This document shows positions 24,334 through 33,765 of a stretch of 64,000 nt of DNA, one piece after another. The position numbers and the translations under genes were made by a program. The notes under the pieces are model-generated. The model searched no databases, had not been told where the DNA came from, and saw only the letters and a program-made list of their open reading frames with translations. Position 1 is the stretch's first letter; each line of letters opens with the position of its first letter. Source of the DNA: Firmicutes bacterium TM09-10 (GTDB lineage: Bacteria > Bacillota > Clostridia > Lachnospirales > Lachnospiraceae); assembly GCA_003481005.1 (NCBI GenBank), contig QUKC01000001.1, positions 62,001 to 126,000 of the forward strand, read 5' to 3'.

Positions 24334-25599
24334 CTACCAAAATACATGATGTCCGATCACAATACCTTCCCTGCTTCCTGCCCGTCTAAAATGCGTCGCT
24401 ATTCCAACTGGGGTGCTTCCCGCCATCGCTTCCTGTGCCGCCTGCAGGCAGCTTGCCTTGATCTTTCCACTTGCGACAACGCGTCCAACCTGTCCGCTTC
24501 CCGCCGGTGTAAACTGTCCCGAAGCATAGATAACTCCCTTGACCGTATTCGGATAAGCGCCGCTTCTGACCCGATTCATCACGACTGCGCCGACAGCCAC
24601 CTGTCCTTCGTAGGGCTCTTCTCCTGCTTCACACTGAATGAGCGCCGCCAAAAGCACGCTGTCGTCCGCTGCCAGTGCAGCAGCCTTGTTCGCTTCCCTT
24701 TCCGCCTGCGCTGCCTTTTCCTGCTTCTGTTTCTGTGCGGCAGCTTCTTTTTCCGCCTGCAGTCTCGCCGTTTCCGCTTCCTCGCGCGCTTTTACCTGCT
24801 CAACCGTCTCTCCGTAATCGATTTCAAAATCAACCTGGACATATTCCGAAGACACATATCCGGTCTTTCCGCCGTAATTGACCGCAACCCAGTCCGCCGT
24901 GATTTCCTGATCCTCGCTGAAACGAATCTGTTCTTCATCCACGACCTCATACTTTGCGCCTTCTTCCAGCAGATCATAAATTGCGGCATCTGCGGAAGGT
25001 TCTTTCCGGATTCTCAAAGCGCCTGTTTTGGTCGTTGCCACAATCCGTCCCGCGTCTTTTGCCTCTTTCCGCGCTTCTTCCCCAAACAGCAGATAATCGT
25101 TGTTCGCCCAGCCGGTCAGTTCGCCGGACTCAAGCTTTGTCCAGCCGTCCTTTTGTTCCAGCACTGTACCGCCACAGTCTGCATACAGATACCCTGCAAG
25201 CTCTGCCTCGCTGTCCGGTTCCGTCCTGACATTCAATACATTCCGGACGCTCGTCATCACGATTGTGCCGGTCAGGTCGTCCATTTTCGTTCCATCGCCG
25301 GACGAAGCTTTGGTTTTGCTGTCCGCACTGTCAGACGCTGCATCCGTTTCCTGCCCGCCGGCTGCACCGGTCGCTGCATCTGCCGCATCATTTTGGGATG
25401 CTGCGTTCGGACTGACCTGTTCCTTATCCGCTCCTGTCAGCCACGCCTCCACGCCAACGCCCTTGTGCCAGTGCGCGCTTTTGCTCGATTCTGCCTCTGC
25501 CTGCAGACTGCTTCCGGCCGTCCACAAAAAGACAACTCCCAGCGCTGCAGCCCGCAGCCAGTGCTTCCCCCTTTTCTCACATTTTCTGCTCCAGCCCAT
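24334..25599 (-). CDS. SleB-type cell wall hydrolase with two SH3b domains
   Basis: 421 aa. A signal peptide (LRAAALGVVFLWTAGSSLQAEA) leads to an Ala/Asp-rich spacer, SH3b 1 (about 110-170: RNVLNVRTEPDSEAELAGYL), SH3b 2 (about 185-260: GALRIRKEPSADAAIYDLL), a Glu/Ala/Lys coiled coil, and a C-terminal hydrolase_2 domain (LIQCEAGEEPYEGQVAVGAVVMNRV ... GHHVFW) with the catalytic Glu in QCEAG. It should cut peptidoglycan in sporulation/germination or wall turnover. Its own promoter is at 25733-25761. It is paralogous to the next gene. Confidence 0.9.
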   Translation of the reverse strand: MGWSRKCEKRGKHWLRAAALGVVFLWTAGSSLQAEAESSKSAHWHKGVGVEAWLTGADKEQVSPNAASQNDAADAATGAAGGQETDAASDSADSKTKASSGDGTKMDDLTGTIVMTSVRNVLNVRTEPDSEAELAGYLYADCGGTVLEQKDGWTKLESGELTGWANNDYLLFGEEARKEAKDAGRIVATTKTGALRIRKEPSADAAIYDLLEEGAKYEVVDEEQIRFSEDQEITADWVAVNYGGKTGYVSSEYVQVDFEIDYGETVEQVKAREEAETARLQAEKEAAAQKQKQEKAAQAEREANKAAALAADDSVLLAALIQCEAGEEPYEGQVAVGAVVMNRVRSGAYPNTVKGVIYASGQFTPAGSGQVGRVVASGKIKASCLQAAQEAMAGSTPVGIATHFRRAGSREGIVIGHHVFW

Positions 25600-25732
25600 A
25601 AATCGATGATCCTTTCTATCCCCTCATATCCGCAGACAGTAACGATAGCTGAACCTCCATTGATTTTCCGCGCCTTTGGCGCTCCCAAAATCGGCTCATC
25701 AAATGTTACAATTATATTACATGATTAGCGTC

Positions 25733-25761
25733 ATCATATCAAATCCGTCAATTACTGTCAA
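25733..25761 (-). promoter_or_regulatory. Sigma-A-type promoter for the 24334-25599 hydrolase
   Basis: Minus strand TTGACA (25756-25761), 17-base spacer, TATGAT (25733-25738). Confidence 0.7.
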
Positions 25762-25797
25762 GTGTGCGCCCTGTGAGGATTCTATTGTCACGACTAC

Positions 25798-25841
25798 AAA
25801 AAAGGCGTGTGAAAAACAATCCTTTTCCACATGCCTTTTTT
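25798..25841. terminator. Terminator after the second SleB-type gene
   Basis: AAAAAAGGCGTGTG pairs with CCACATGCCTTTTTT. On the minus strand it ends the 25939-27003 gene. Confidence 0.8.
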
Positions 25842-25938
25842 CGTTCTTTTTCTGTCAGAAACAACAGTTTTTCCCTATCCTCTTCTGACGATTCCCTTAT
25901 AATGCTATTGGGCCAAATGCCCCGGCTATGATACTGTT

Positions 25939-27003
25939 TTAGTAAAAAACGTGATGTCCGATTACCTGTCCGGAACGACCGTTATTTCTTCTAAAAAACA
26001 GCTTGCCGCCGACCGGCTGTGCACCTGCTAATGCTTCGATTGCTGCCTGATAGCAGGCTGCATCTGCCTTGTCACTGCTCAGTGCCCTCTGCAGCGAACC
26101 GTTTCTAACAGGGGAAAACTGTCCTTTTGCGTAAACGACCTCGGTGATCGTATTGGGCTGCGATGCACTCTTGACGCGGTTCATGATGACATTGCCTACC
26201 GCAACCTTACCAACGTAGGATTCACTGCCTGCTTCACAGTAAATAATATTTGCAAGCAGTTTTAATTCCTCTGCGGATATCGCTGCGGTCTGCGCCGCCT
26301 GGGCAGCCAAAGCTGCCTGCTGGGCTTCGGCTGCGATGCGTGCTGCTTCCTCGGCTGCTGCCTTTGCCTGCGCCTCCGCTTCGATGCGTGCTGCTCCCTC
26401 GGCTGCTGCCTTTGCCTGGGCCTCCGCTTCGAGCCGCGCTGCTTCCTCGGCTGCCTTTGCCTGCGCTTCCGCTTCGATGCGTGCTGCTTCCTCGGCTGCT
26501 GCCTTTGCCTGCGCTTCCGCTTCGATGCGTGCTGCTTCCTCGGCTGCCTGTACTTCTTCTATCTCATTCTGTGCTGCTTCACTCGCCTCTGCCTGTAAAG
26601 CTGCTGTTTCATCCTGCTGTACTTCTTCCTCTGCAAAGAATTCATCTTCGGATGCTGTTTCTCCTGTCCGTTCAGCGATCACCTGCTCATTGGCTGCAAC
26701 AGCCTCTTCGTTGGAAATCTCTGTCTCGACCAGATTTTCAGCCGGTACCCATCCTGCAATTTCTCCCGCCTGGATCTGCACCCAGTCGTTGTACTTTGCA
26801 AGGATCGCCACATGACCGTCCTCCATGACCTGACCAATCACCGCAGACGCTGTATTTGCTTCTGCATGAATGTCCAGCATGTCTTTCGCATCAATGACAC
26901 CGATACCACTTGCCATAGCGGTTGTCGTATATGCACCCATCATCATAACAGATGTTAAAATGCCGACTGCACTACGAAACAACTTTCTGCCTTTTCCGTT
27001 CAT
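25939..27003 (-). CDS. SleB-type cell wall hydrolase with SH3b and a repetitive coiled-coil linker
   Basis: 354 aa. Signal peptide (MMMGAYTTTAMASG), one SH3b domain (about 38-90), an acidic stretch, then about five copies of the unit AARIEAEAQAKAAAEE, and a C-terminal hydrolase_2 domain (IIYCEAGSESYVGKVAVGNVIMNRV ... GHHVFY). The ATG at 27003 follows GGAGGTAAGA; ATG 27015 is 4 codons earlier. It is a close paralogue of the downstream gene, from which a terminator and a promoter separate it. Confidence 0.9.
   Translation of the reverse strand: MNGKGRKLFRSAVGILTSVMMMGAYTTTAMASGIGVIDAKDMLDIHAEANTASAVIGQVMEDGHVAILAKYNDWVQIQAGEIAGWVPAENLVETEISNEEAVAANEQVIAERTGETASEDEFFAEEEVQQDETAALQAEASEAAQNEIEEVQAAEEAARIEAEAQAKAAAEEAARIEAEAQAKAAEEAARLEAEAQAKAAAEGAARIEAEAQAKAAAEEAARIAAEAQQAALAAQAAQTAAISAEELKLLANIIYCEAGSESYVGKVAVGNVIMNRVKSASQPNTITEVVYAKGQFSPVRNGSLQRALSSDKADAACYQAAIEALAGAQPVGGKLFFRRNNGRSGQVIGHHVFY
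26335..26560. repeat. 48-bp in-gene tandem repeat (about 5 units)
   Basis: TGCTGCTTCCTCGGCTGC recurs about every 45-51 bases at 26341, 26392 (variant), 26437, 26486 and 26539. It encodes the linker of the hydrolase. Unit number may vary between strains. Confidence 0.85.
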
Positions 27004-27135
27004 TCTTACCTCCATAAATCTTACTCTGCTTCCCCAGCCATTCTGCCGGTGAAATTCAGGAGCTTTTTGTGGGACGCTCCCTGTTACAGAGCTGTTTCAA
27101 TTGTTACAAACTTATTAACAATTGTTACGCATGAT

Positions 27136-27164
27136 ATGATAGCAATATTACAATCAAATGTCAA
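27136..27164 (-). promoter_or_regulatory. Sigma-A-type promoter for the 25939-27003 hydrolase
   Basis: Minus strand TTGACA (27159-27164), 17-base spacer, TATCAT (27136-27141), in an AT-rich gap of about 440 bases that holds nothing else but the proC terminator. Confidence 0.75.
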
Positions 27165-27364
27165 GCCGTTCACCCGGAACCACAAATTTCCGTTAGTTCC
27201 CCACAAAAGTTTTTCTTCTATTGTGATATTTTTACAACAAACCTCCGAAATCATCGCCTTTTTCTTACTATTTTTCAAAGTTTTCAACAAATGCCGCTTT
27301 AACATAGTAAATTCTCTTTTCATAAAAAGGACAGCCATTTTCTGCGGTTTTTTCGATTTTTTAT

Positions 27365-27412
27365 AAAAAAAGAAGACCTGACGGGATTATTTTTTCCATC
27401 AGATCTTCCTTT
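27365..27412 (-). terminator. proC terminator
   Basis: Stem GAAGACCTGACGG / CCATCAGATCTTC with A-run and T-run flanks, 35 bases beyond the proC stop. Confidence 0.8.
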
Positions 27413-27446
27413 ATTCCTGTTTTTAACATTTTTGTAACAAACTATT

Positions 27447-28241
27447 TTACAGGCTTCTGGACTTTTCCACCGCAGTGATAACCGCATCGGTCACTGCGCC
27501 GCGGAAGCCTTTTTCCTCTAAAACGCGTACCGCCTGAATTGTGGAGCCTGCCGGGGAGCAGACCATATCCTTTAACTCTCCCGGATGCTTTCCGGTCTCA
27601 AGCATCAGCTTCGCGCTGCCGAGCACAGCCTGTGCAGCGCATTCATATGCCTGGCTGCGCGGCATGCCTTCCGCAACTGCACCGTCCGCCATCGCCTCGA
27701 TCAGTATAAAAATCCAGGCAGGCGCACAGCCGCTGACGCCGGTCAGCACATCCATCAGGCGTTCCGGAAGCTCAACCGTCTTGCCGAAACTGTCCAGGAC
27801 AGCCGCCGTTTTTTCTTTCATCTCAGGAGTTACCCTGCTGCCATAGCAGACTCCGGTACAGCCTTCCCCGACCAGTGCCGGCGTATTGGGCATCGCACGC
27901 ACAAACGGAAGCGGCGCGCAGAACTGCTCTTCCAGCCACGCAAGGCTTTTGCCTGCCGCAATGCTCAGAATCGTCTTACCGGTCAGGTCAATGTCGCTGA
28001 TCTGTCCGATCACTTTCTCCAGGAACTGCGGCTTTACGGCAAGAATCAAAAGCTCTGCCTGCCGCGCGGTTTCCAGGTTATCGCCTGTCACCGTGATGCC
28101 AAACATTTCATGTACTTTGCTTTCGGTCTCCGCCGTTTTTGCAGAACCGTAAATTTCCTCCGGCACAGCCAGGTGATTTCTCAAAACTCCTCCAATCATC
28201 GCCTGCGCCATATTTCCAAGTCCGATAAAACCGATTTTCAT
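27447..28241 (-). CDS. proC: Pyrroline-5-carboxylate reductase
   Basis: 264 aa. Last step of proline synthesis, NAD(P)H-dependent. Rossmann GLGNMAQAMIGG at the N-terminus, LILAVKPQFLEKV, RAMPNTPALVGEG, SGCAPAWIF, and the dimerisation end GKHPGELKDMVCSPAGSTI. The leader holds a 21-base sequence identical to one before coaX. A hairpin (GACACAAATCTCGA / TCGAGTTTGTGTC) lies in the 112-base gap upstream. Confidence 0.96.
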   Translation of the reverse strand: MKIGFIGLGNMAQAMIGGVLRNHLAVPEEIYGSAKTAETESKVHEMFGITVTGDNLETARQAELLILAVKPQFLEKVIGQISDIDLTGKTILSIAAGKSLAWLEEQFCAPLPFVRAMPNTPALVGEGCTGVCYGSRVTPEMKEKTAAVLDSFGKTVELPERLMDVLTGVSGCAPAWIFILIEAMADGAVAEGMPRSQAYECAAQAVLGSAKLMLETGKHPGELKDMVCSPAGSTIQAVRVLEEKGFRGAVTDAVITAVEKSRSL

Positions 28242-28353
28242 CTGTGCCTCTCATTTCTGCGCACGCTTTTTGCGCATGTCGAGTTTGTGTCAAGTGCGCG
28301 CAGACACAAATCTCGAGCTTAAAAAATGTTATTTTTCAAGCTTCGACCTTCTT

Positions 28354-29130
28354 TCAAATCGCCCTCTGCCGATGCGCTTCATACATCAGAATCGAAGACG
28401 CCACCGCTGCATTTAACGACTCCACTTTGCCCTCCATCGGAATTCGGATATAACAGTCCGCAAGCTCTGCAGTCTCTTCCCGCAGGCCGTTGCCCTCGTT
28501 ACCGATCAGAAATGCCGTCCCCTTTGTGTAATCCTGACAGGCATAGGAATTTTTCCCGCGCAGATGCGCCGCGTATACGCTGACACCCGCCTGCTGTACC
28601 TGATGAACCGCCGCCGCAAAATCGTCCGCATAATAAAACGGAACGCGGTAGATGCTGCCCATCGTCGAACGGATAACCTTCGGGTTGTACAAATCGACTG
28701 TATCCCGGCTCATGATAATCCCGGAAACGCCTGCGCCCTCACCGGTTCGCAGCATCGTACCGAGGTTGCCGGGATCCTGTATATTTTCCAGAAGCAGAAA
28801 CAGCGGTGCTTTGTCCCGCAGCATTTCTTCTATATTATAGTGAAACTGTTTCAGCACGCATAAAACGCCCTGTGGCGTGCAGGTATCCGATATTTTAGAA
28901 AAAACGCTGTCGGAAACAACTTCGTAGCCAACCTCTTCCAGATGCTCCCTGCAGCTGCACTTTTCCAGAAAGGATTCCGAAACATAGACCTCCTGCAGCT
29001 GCTCTCTCGGTGCTTCCAGAAACATCTTCACACCCTCTGCCAGAAAAACGTCCTCCGTTCTGCGCAGCTTCGACTTTTGATTCAATTGTACCAGCCTTTT
29101 GATCCGGCTGTTGGATGCTGCAGTAATCAT
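28354..29130 (-). CDS. SpoU/TrmH-family RNA 2'-O-methyltransferase
   Basis: 258 aa. An N-terminal substrate-binding domain (about 1-95, SNSRIKRLVQLNQKSKLRR ... FLAEG) precedes a knotted SPOUT methylase with motif 1 NIQDPGNLGTMLRTGEGAG, motif 2 LIGNEGNGLREET and motif 3 ESLNAAVASSILMYE. It methylates ribose in rRNA or tRNA; the target nucleotide cannot be told. ATG 29130 follows ACGGAGGAACCTGC; a frame from 29175 has no ribosome site. Confidence 0.92.
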   Translation of the reverse strand: MITAASNSRIKRLVQLNQKSKLRRTEDVFLAEGVKMFLEAPREQLQEVYVSESFLEKCSCREHLEEVGYEVVSDSVFSKISDTCTPQGVLCVLKQFHYNIEEMLRDKAPLFLLLENIQDPGNLGTMLRTGEGAGVSGIIMSRDTVDLYNPKVIRSTMGSIYRVPFYYADDFAAAVHQVQQAGVSVYAAHLRGKNSYACQDYTKGTAFLIGNEGNGLREETAELADCYIRIPMEGKVESLNAAVASSILMYEAHRQRAI

Positions 29131-29213
29131 GCAGGTTCCTCCGTTGATCTTTATGAAAACGCACAACGGCCACACACGTTTCGTGTGCAGCCGCCCCTTT
29201 GCGTCCTGTATCG

Positions 29214-30188
29214 TCAGGTGGCCAGCGCTTTGCTGACCTGATAATGATATTCGGGAATCTCTTTCTGCATCGCAAGGGCTTCCTCGATATCATAGTCTAC
29301 AAATTCGCCGTGTTTGTAAGCCACAACACGGTTCGAGCTGCCTGCGCAGAGGATGTCTGCCGCATAAGCGCCCATGATAGAAGCATAATAACGATCCAGA
29401 CAGGTCGGGCTGCCGCCTCGCTGCATGTACCCCAGGATGGTTGCTCTGGTTTCCACGCCCGTTGCCGCTTCAATTCTCTTCGCCATGGAAGTAGAATGAC
29501 CGATACCTTCTGCATTGATGATCAGATGGTGAGTTTTGCCCTTTTTACGGTTGTTGATAATATTGTTAATCAGCTGCTGCTCGTCATAGTCGTACTTTTC
29601 AGGAAGAAGGATATCCTCCGCGCCGGTACCGACGCCGCACCACAGTGCGATATAACCGGCATTTCTGCCCATTACCTCGATAATACTGCAGCGTTCATGA
29701 GAAGAAGATGTATCCCTTACCTTATCGATTGCCTGCATCGCGGTATTGACTGCCGTGTCGAAACCGATCGTATATTCGGTACATGCAATATCCAGATCGA
29801 TCGTGCCCGGCAGGCCGATCGTATTGATCCCAAGTCTGGACATCGCCTGCGCACCTCTGTAAGAGCCGTCGCCTCCGATAACAACCAGACCGTCGATGCC
29901 GTGTCTGCGGCAGATCTCCGCGCCCTTTTTCTGTCCGGCTTCCGTCTTAAATTCCAGACAACGCGCAGTTCCCAGAATCGTACCGCCCTTCTGGATGGTA
30001 TCCGAAACACTGCGGGCATCCATATCTATGATTTCTTCATTTAACAGGCCCTGATAGCCTTTTTTAATGCCTTTTACTTTGACGCCGTTGCAAATCGCTT
30101 TCCGAACAACCGCACGGATTGCCGCATTCATACCCGGCGCATCTCCGCCGCTTGTAAGAACTCCAATTGTCTTTATCTTAGCTGCCAT
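29214..30188 (-). CDS. pfkA: 6-phosphofructokinase
   Basis: 324 aa. Commits fructose-6-phosphate to glycolysis. Motifs: LTSGGDAPGMNAAIRAVVRK, VVIGGDGSYRGAQ (the Gly after GGD suits ATP rather than pyrophosphate), PGTIDLDIACTEYTIGFDTA and EVMGRNAGY. The catalytic loop reads TIDLD where the Escherichia coli enzyme has TIDND; the catalytic Asp residues remain. ACAGGAGGAACA precedes the ATG; a frame from 30287 has no support. It lies downstream of dnaE. Confidence 0.96.
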   Translation of the reverse strand: MAAKIKTIGVLTSGGDAPGMNAAIRAVVRKAICNGVKVKGIKKGYQGLLNEEIIDMDARSVSDTIQKGGTILGTARCLEFKTEAGQKKGAEICRRHGIDGLVVIGGDGSYRGAQAMSRLGINTIGLPGTIDLDIACTEYTIGFDTAVNTAMQAIDKVRDTSSSHERCSIIEVMGRNAGYIALWCGVGTGAEDILLPEKYDYDEQQLINNIINNRKKGKTHHLIINAEGIGHSTSMAKRIEAATGVETRATILGYMQRGGSPTCLDRYYASIMGAYAADILCAGSSNRVVAYKHGEFVDYDIEEALAMQKEIPEYHYQVSKALAT

Positions 30189-30301
30189 TGTTCCTCCTGT
30201 CTGCCGCTGCGGGCTGGACTTCAATCTTAAGATTTCAAAATCCGTAAAACCATTTTTTATTTTAATCGAAACGGGCTTTCTTTTCAATGGTTTTGTGAAA
30301 C

Positions 30302-33300
30302 TTACATCAGCTTTACATTTTCTTCTCCAAACAGCTCTTCCAGCTGCTTTAAAAGCGCCTCGTCCCCATGAACGGTCTGATTCGCCCCAAGCTGCTTCAT
30401 CGCGCGCGGATTTTCCACATAAATCACCACGGTATCCCTGCCGTCGGAAGCTGCGATTGCCGAAAGCAGCTTTTTTTCCTGCTGCTGATAGGCTTCCATC
30501 GTCGGAAACTTAATCCAGAGCTTTTTGGGGATTTCGTCAAAGGTCTGCACGGATTCACAGATCAGCTTCGCGTCTTTGTCCTCCTCTGCGGAAACGCGCC
30601 CCCGCAGGAGAACCTTTTCATCCTCCATCAGCTTGCTGCCGTACTGCTCATAGGTTTTCGGGAAAACGATAACTTCAATCGTTCCAACCAGATCCTCCAC
30701 CTGTAAAAACGCCATCACCTTATCGTTTTTGGTATATTTGATCTTCTTTTCCTCGATAATTCCGCCGATGACCGCCTTTGCTCCGTCCTGAATATGGGCG
30801 CTGTTTGTCTCCTCATCCAGCATAAAATCTGCCGTCGTATTGGAAATATTCCTGCGCCAGAGCTGCTCGTATTCCTGCAGCGGATGCCCGCTGACATACA
30901 CACCGAGGACTTCTTTTTCAAAGGTCAGAAGAATTTCCTTCGAATATTCCCCGACATCCGGAAAGCGGATTTCATAGTTTTTCTTTTCCGACTCGTCCAC
31001 CAGATCGAATAAGGAAAGCTGTCCCGCCATATTATTTTTCCGGTTCTGCTGATTCTGATCCATCAGCTGTACAAATACGCTCATAAACTGCTTGCGTGTT
31101 CCCTCAAGGCTGTCGAATGCACCCGCTTTGATGAAGTTTTCCACGTTGCGCTTATTGACTTCCGTATCGGACATTCTGGATAGAAAATCCTGCAGGTTTT
31201 TGAACACGCCCCGCAGCTTCCGCTCTGCGATCACCGCGTCCGCAACCGGATGTCCTACACCCTTGATCGCAGTCAGTCCGTACCGGATTGATTTTCCCGA
31301 TACCGAAAATCCCGGCTCTCCCTCGTTGATATCCGGCGGCAGAATCGCGATTCCCATCTGGCGGCAGACCAGAATGTATTCCGCCACTTTTCCGGGGTTA
31401 TCGATTACAGAAGTCATCAGGGACGCCATAAATTCCACCGGATAATAATATTTCAGGTAAGCCGTCTGGTAAGCGACAACCGCGTAGCATGCGGCGTGGG
31501 ACTTGTTGAACGCGTATTTTGCAAAATCCATCATTTCCGCGTAAATTTCCAGACCGACCTTTTCCGGAATGCCCCGGGCCACACAGCCGGGCACGCCCTC
31601 CTCGGGATTGCCGTAAACGAAATTCGCCCGTTCTTTTTCCATGACAGACTGCTTTTTCTTGCTCATCGCACGACGAACCAGGTCGCTTCGTCCCATCGTG
31701 TAGCCGCCGAGGTCGCGCACAATCTGCATAACCTGCTCCTGATACACGATACAGCCGTAGGTCGGAGACAGGATCGGTTCCAGCTCCGGACAGGAATAGG
31801 TGATCTCGTCGTGATTGTTTTTTCCTTTAATATATTTTGGAATAAAGTCCATCGGCCCGGGACGGTACAGGGAAATACCCGCGATGATATCCTCAAGGTT
31901 CTGGGGCTTTAGCTCCTTCATGAAGCTTTTCATCCCGCCGCTTTCCAGCTGGAACACGCCGTCCGTCCTGCCGGTGCAGAGCGAATCCAGCACTTTTTTA
32001 TCGTTATAATCCAGATGCTCCATATCGAGCTTCACACCGGTGTCATGCTCAATCATCTTGACCGCGTGGTCGATTACTGTCAGGGTTCGAAGCCCCAGAA
32101 AGTCCATTTTTAACAGTCCGAGCTCTTCCAGCGTCGTCATCGTAAACTGCGTTGTGATCGAACCATCCGACCCCCGTGAAAGCGGTACAAAATGATCTGC
32201 CGCCTCCGGGCAGATCACAACCCCTGCTGCGTGCATCGAGGTGTGGCGCGGCAATCCCTCCAGCCGTTTACTCATATCAATCAGCACGTGCACCTGTTCA
32301 TCGCTCTCGTAGAGCTTGCGCAGCTCTGCGTTCATTGACAGTGCCTTATCAATCGTCATGTTCAGCTCGTTCGGAATCATTTTTGCAATCGAATCCACAA
32401 AGGAATACGGCAGATCCATGACGCGCCCGACGTCGCGGATGACACCCTTTGCCGCCAGCGTACCGAATGTGACAATCTGCACAACCTTTTCTTTTCCATA
32501 TTTGCGTCCGACATAATCGATGACCTCCTGTCTGCGTTCATAACAGAAGTCGATATCGATATCCGGCATGGAAACTCGTTCCGGGTTCAGGAAACGCTCA
32601 AACAGCAGGCTATAACGGATCGGATCAATATTCGTGATATGCAGGCAGTAGGAAACGATACTTCCAGCTGCACTTCCACGTCCAGGTCCTACCGGAATAC
32701 CGTTTTCTCTGGCATAGTTGATAAAATCCCACACGATCAGGAAATAGTCCACATATCCCATGCGCTTGATAATACCCAGCTCGTATTCCAGACGCTTCTG
32801 CAGCGTGCCGTCGTCCTCCGGATAGCGCTCTTTCATGCCGTCAGTGCACAGCTTATTCAAATATCCCCAGGAATCATAGCCCTCCGGCACATCAAAATGC
32901 GGCAGCTTCGTCTTACCAAACTCGATTTCCACATGACAGCGGTCTGCAATTCGCTGTGTATTTTCCACTGCCTCCCACGCATAGGGAAACAGTCCCTTCA
33001 TCTCTTCTTCGCTTTTGACGAAATACTGACCGCCCTCGTAACGCATCCGGTTTTCGTCGGAAAGCTTTTTGCCGGTCTGGATACACAGAAGGATATCGTG
33101 GGGCTTTGCGTCCTCCGCATAGGTGTAGTGCACGTCGTTCGTGCATACTAACGGAATGTCCAGTTCTCGCGACATCTGTAAAAGCGCCATGTTTACGGTC
33201 TGCTGCTCCGGGATCCCATGATCCTGCAGTTCCAGAAAATAATTATCCTTCCCAAAAATCGACTGATACTTTAATGCGCATTTTTTTGCTTCCTCCGGCA

Positions 33301-33751
33301 GTCCTTTCTGGATATAGCGCGGCACTTCACCTGCCAGACACGCAGACAGCGCAATAATTCCCTCGTGAAATTCCTCCAGAACCTCCATATCGACACGCGG
33401 CTTGTAATAGTACCCCTCCGTAAAACCGCGGCTGACGATTTTGCTCAGATTCGCGTAACCAGTATTATTTTCCGCCAGAAGCACCAGATGGTAATACCGG
33501 TCATCCCCGCCGGCAATCTCCCGGTCAAAACGGGAATTGGGCGCAACATAGACCTCACAGCCCAAAATCGGATTGATACCCTCTGCCCGCGCCGCACGGT
33601 AAAAATCGATCACACCGTACATTGCGCCATGGTCGGTAATCGCCGCAGCCGTCATGCCCAGCTCCTTGACTCGTTTTACATATTCTTTGATTTTATTGGA
33701 ACCGTCCAGCAGGCTGTACTCTGTATGGACGTGCAAATGTGCAAATGCCAT
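30302..33751 (-). CDS. dnaE: DNA polymerase III subunit alpha, DnaE type
   Basis: 1149 aa. An N-terminal PHP domain (HLHVHTEYSLLDGSNKI, ITDHGAMYG), a palm domain with the catalytic acidic pair in PDIDIDFCYERR near residue 400 and a third acidic region around LLKMDFLGLRTL, helix-hairpin-helix and fingers (FNKSHAACYAVVAYQTAYLK), then a C-terminal OB-fold (AVIGGIIEEKKIKYTKNDKVMAFLQVED). In Firmicutes, DnaE works beside PolC and extends primers. It starts 14 bases after the upstream lipoprotein gene. Confidence 0.97.
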   Translation of the reverse strand: MAFAHLHVHTEYSLLDGSNKIKEYVKRVKELGMTAAAITDHGAMYGVIDFYRAARAEGINPILGCEVYVAPNSRFDREIAGGDDRYYHLVLLAENNTGYANLSKIVSRGFTEGYYYKPRVDMEVLEEFHEGIIALSACLAGEVPRYIQKGLPEEAKKCALKYQSIFGKDNYFLELQDHGIPEQQTVNMALLQMSRELDIPLVCTNDVHYTYAEDAKPHDILLCIQTGKKLSDENRMRYEGGQYFVKSEEEMKGLFPYAWEAVENTQRIADRCHVEIEFGKTKLPHFDVPEGYDSWGYLNKLCTDGMKERYPEDDGTLQKRLEYELGIIKRMGYVDYFLIVWDFINYARENGIPVGPGRGSAAGSIVSYCLHITNIDPIRYSLLFERFLNPERVSMPDIDIDFCYERRQEVIDYVGRKYGKEKVVQIVTFGTLAAKGVIRDVGRVMDLPYSFVDSIAKMIPNELNMTIDKALSMNAELRKLYESDEQVHVLIDMSKRLEGLPRHTSMHAAGVVICPEAADHFVPLSRGSDGSITTQFTMTTLEELGLLKMDFLGLRTLTVIDHAVKMIEHDTGVKLDMEHLDYNDKKVLDSLCTGRTDGVFQLESGGMKSFMKELKPQNLEDIIAGISLYRPGPMDFIPKYIKGKNNHDEITYSCPELEPILSPTYGCIVYQEQVMQIVRDLGGYTMGRSDLVRRAMSKKKQSVMEKERANFVYGNPEEGVPGCVARGIPEKVGLEIYAEMMDFAKYAFNKSHAACYAVVAYQTAYLKYYYPVEFMASLMTSVIDNPGKVAEYILVCRQMGIAILPPDINEGEPGFSVSGKSIRYGLTAIKGVGHPVADAVIAERKLRGVFKNLQDFLSRMSDTEVNKRNVENFIKAGAFDSLEGTRKQFMSVFVQLMDQNQQNRKNNMAGQLSLFDLVDESEKKNYEIRFPDVGEYSKEILLTFEKEVLGVYVSGHPLQEYEQLWRRNISNTTADFMLDEETNSAHIQDGAKAVIGGIIEEKKIKYTKNDKVMAFLQVEDLVGTIEVIVFPKTYEQYGSKLMEDEKVLLRGRVSAEEDKDAKLICESVQTFDEIPKKLWIKFPTMEAYQQQEKKLLSAIAASDGRDTVVIYVENPRAMKQLGANQTVHGDEALLKQLEELFGEENVKLM

Positions 33752-33765
33752 ATTTTTGTAATTTC

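Noticed and set aside
24199..25728. 509-aa plus-strand open frame
   Set aside because: Runs antisense through the SleB-type gene; Arg/Cys/Phe-rich, no ribosome site. The minus-strand gene has a signal peptide and clear domains.
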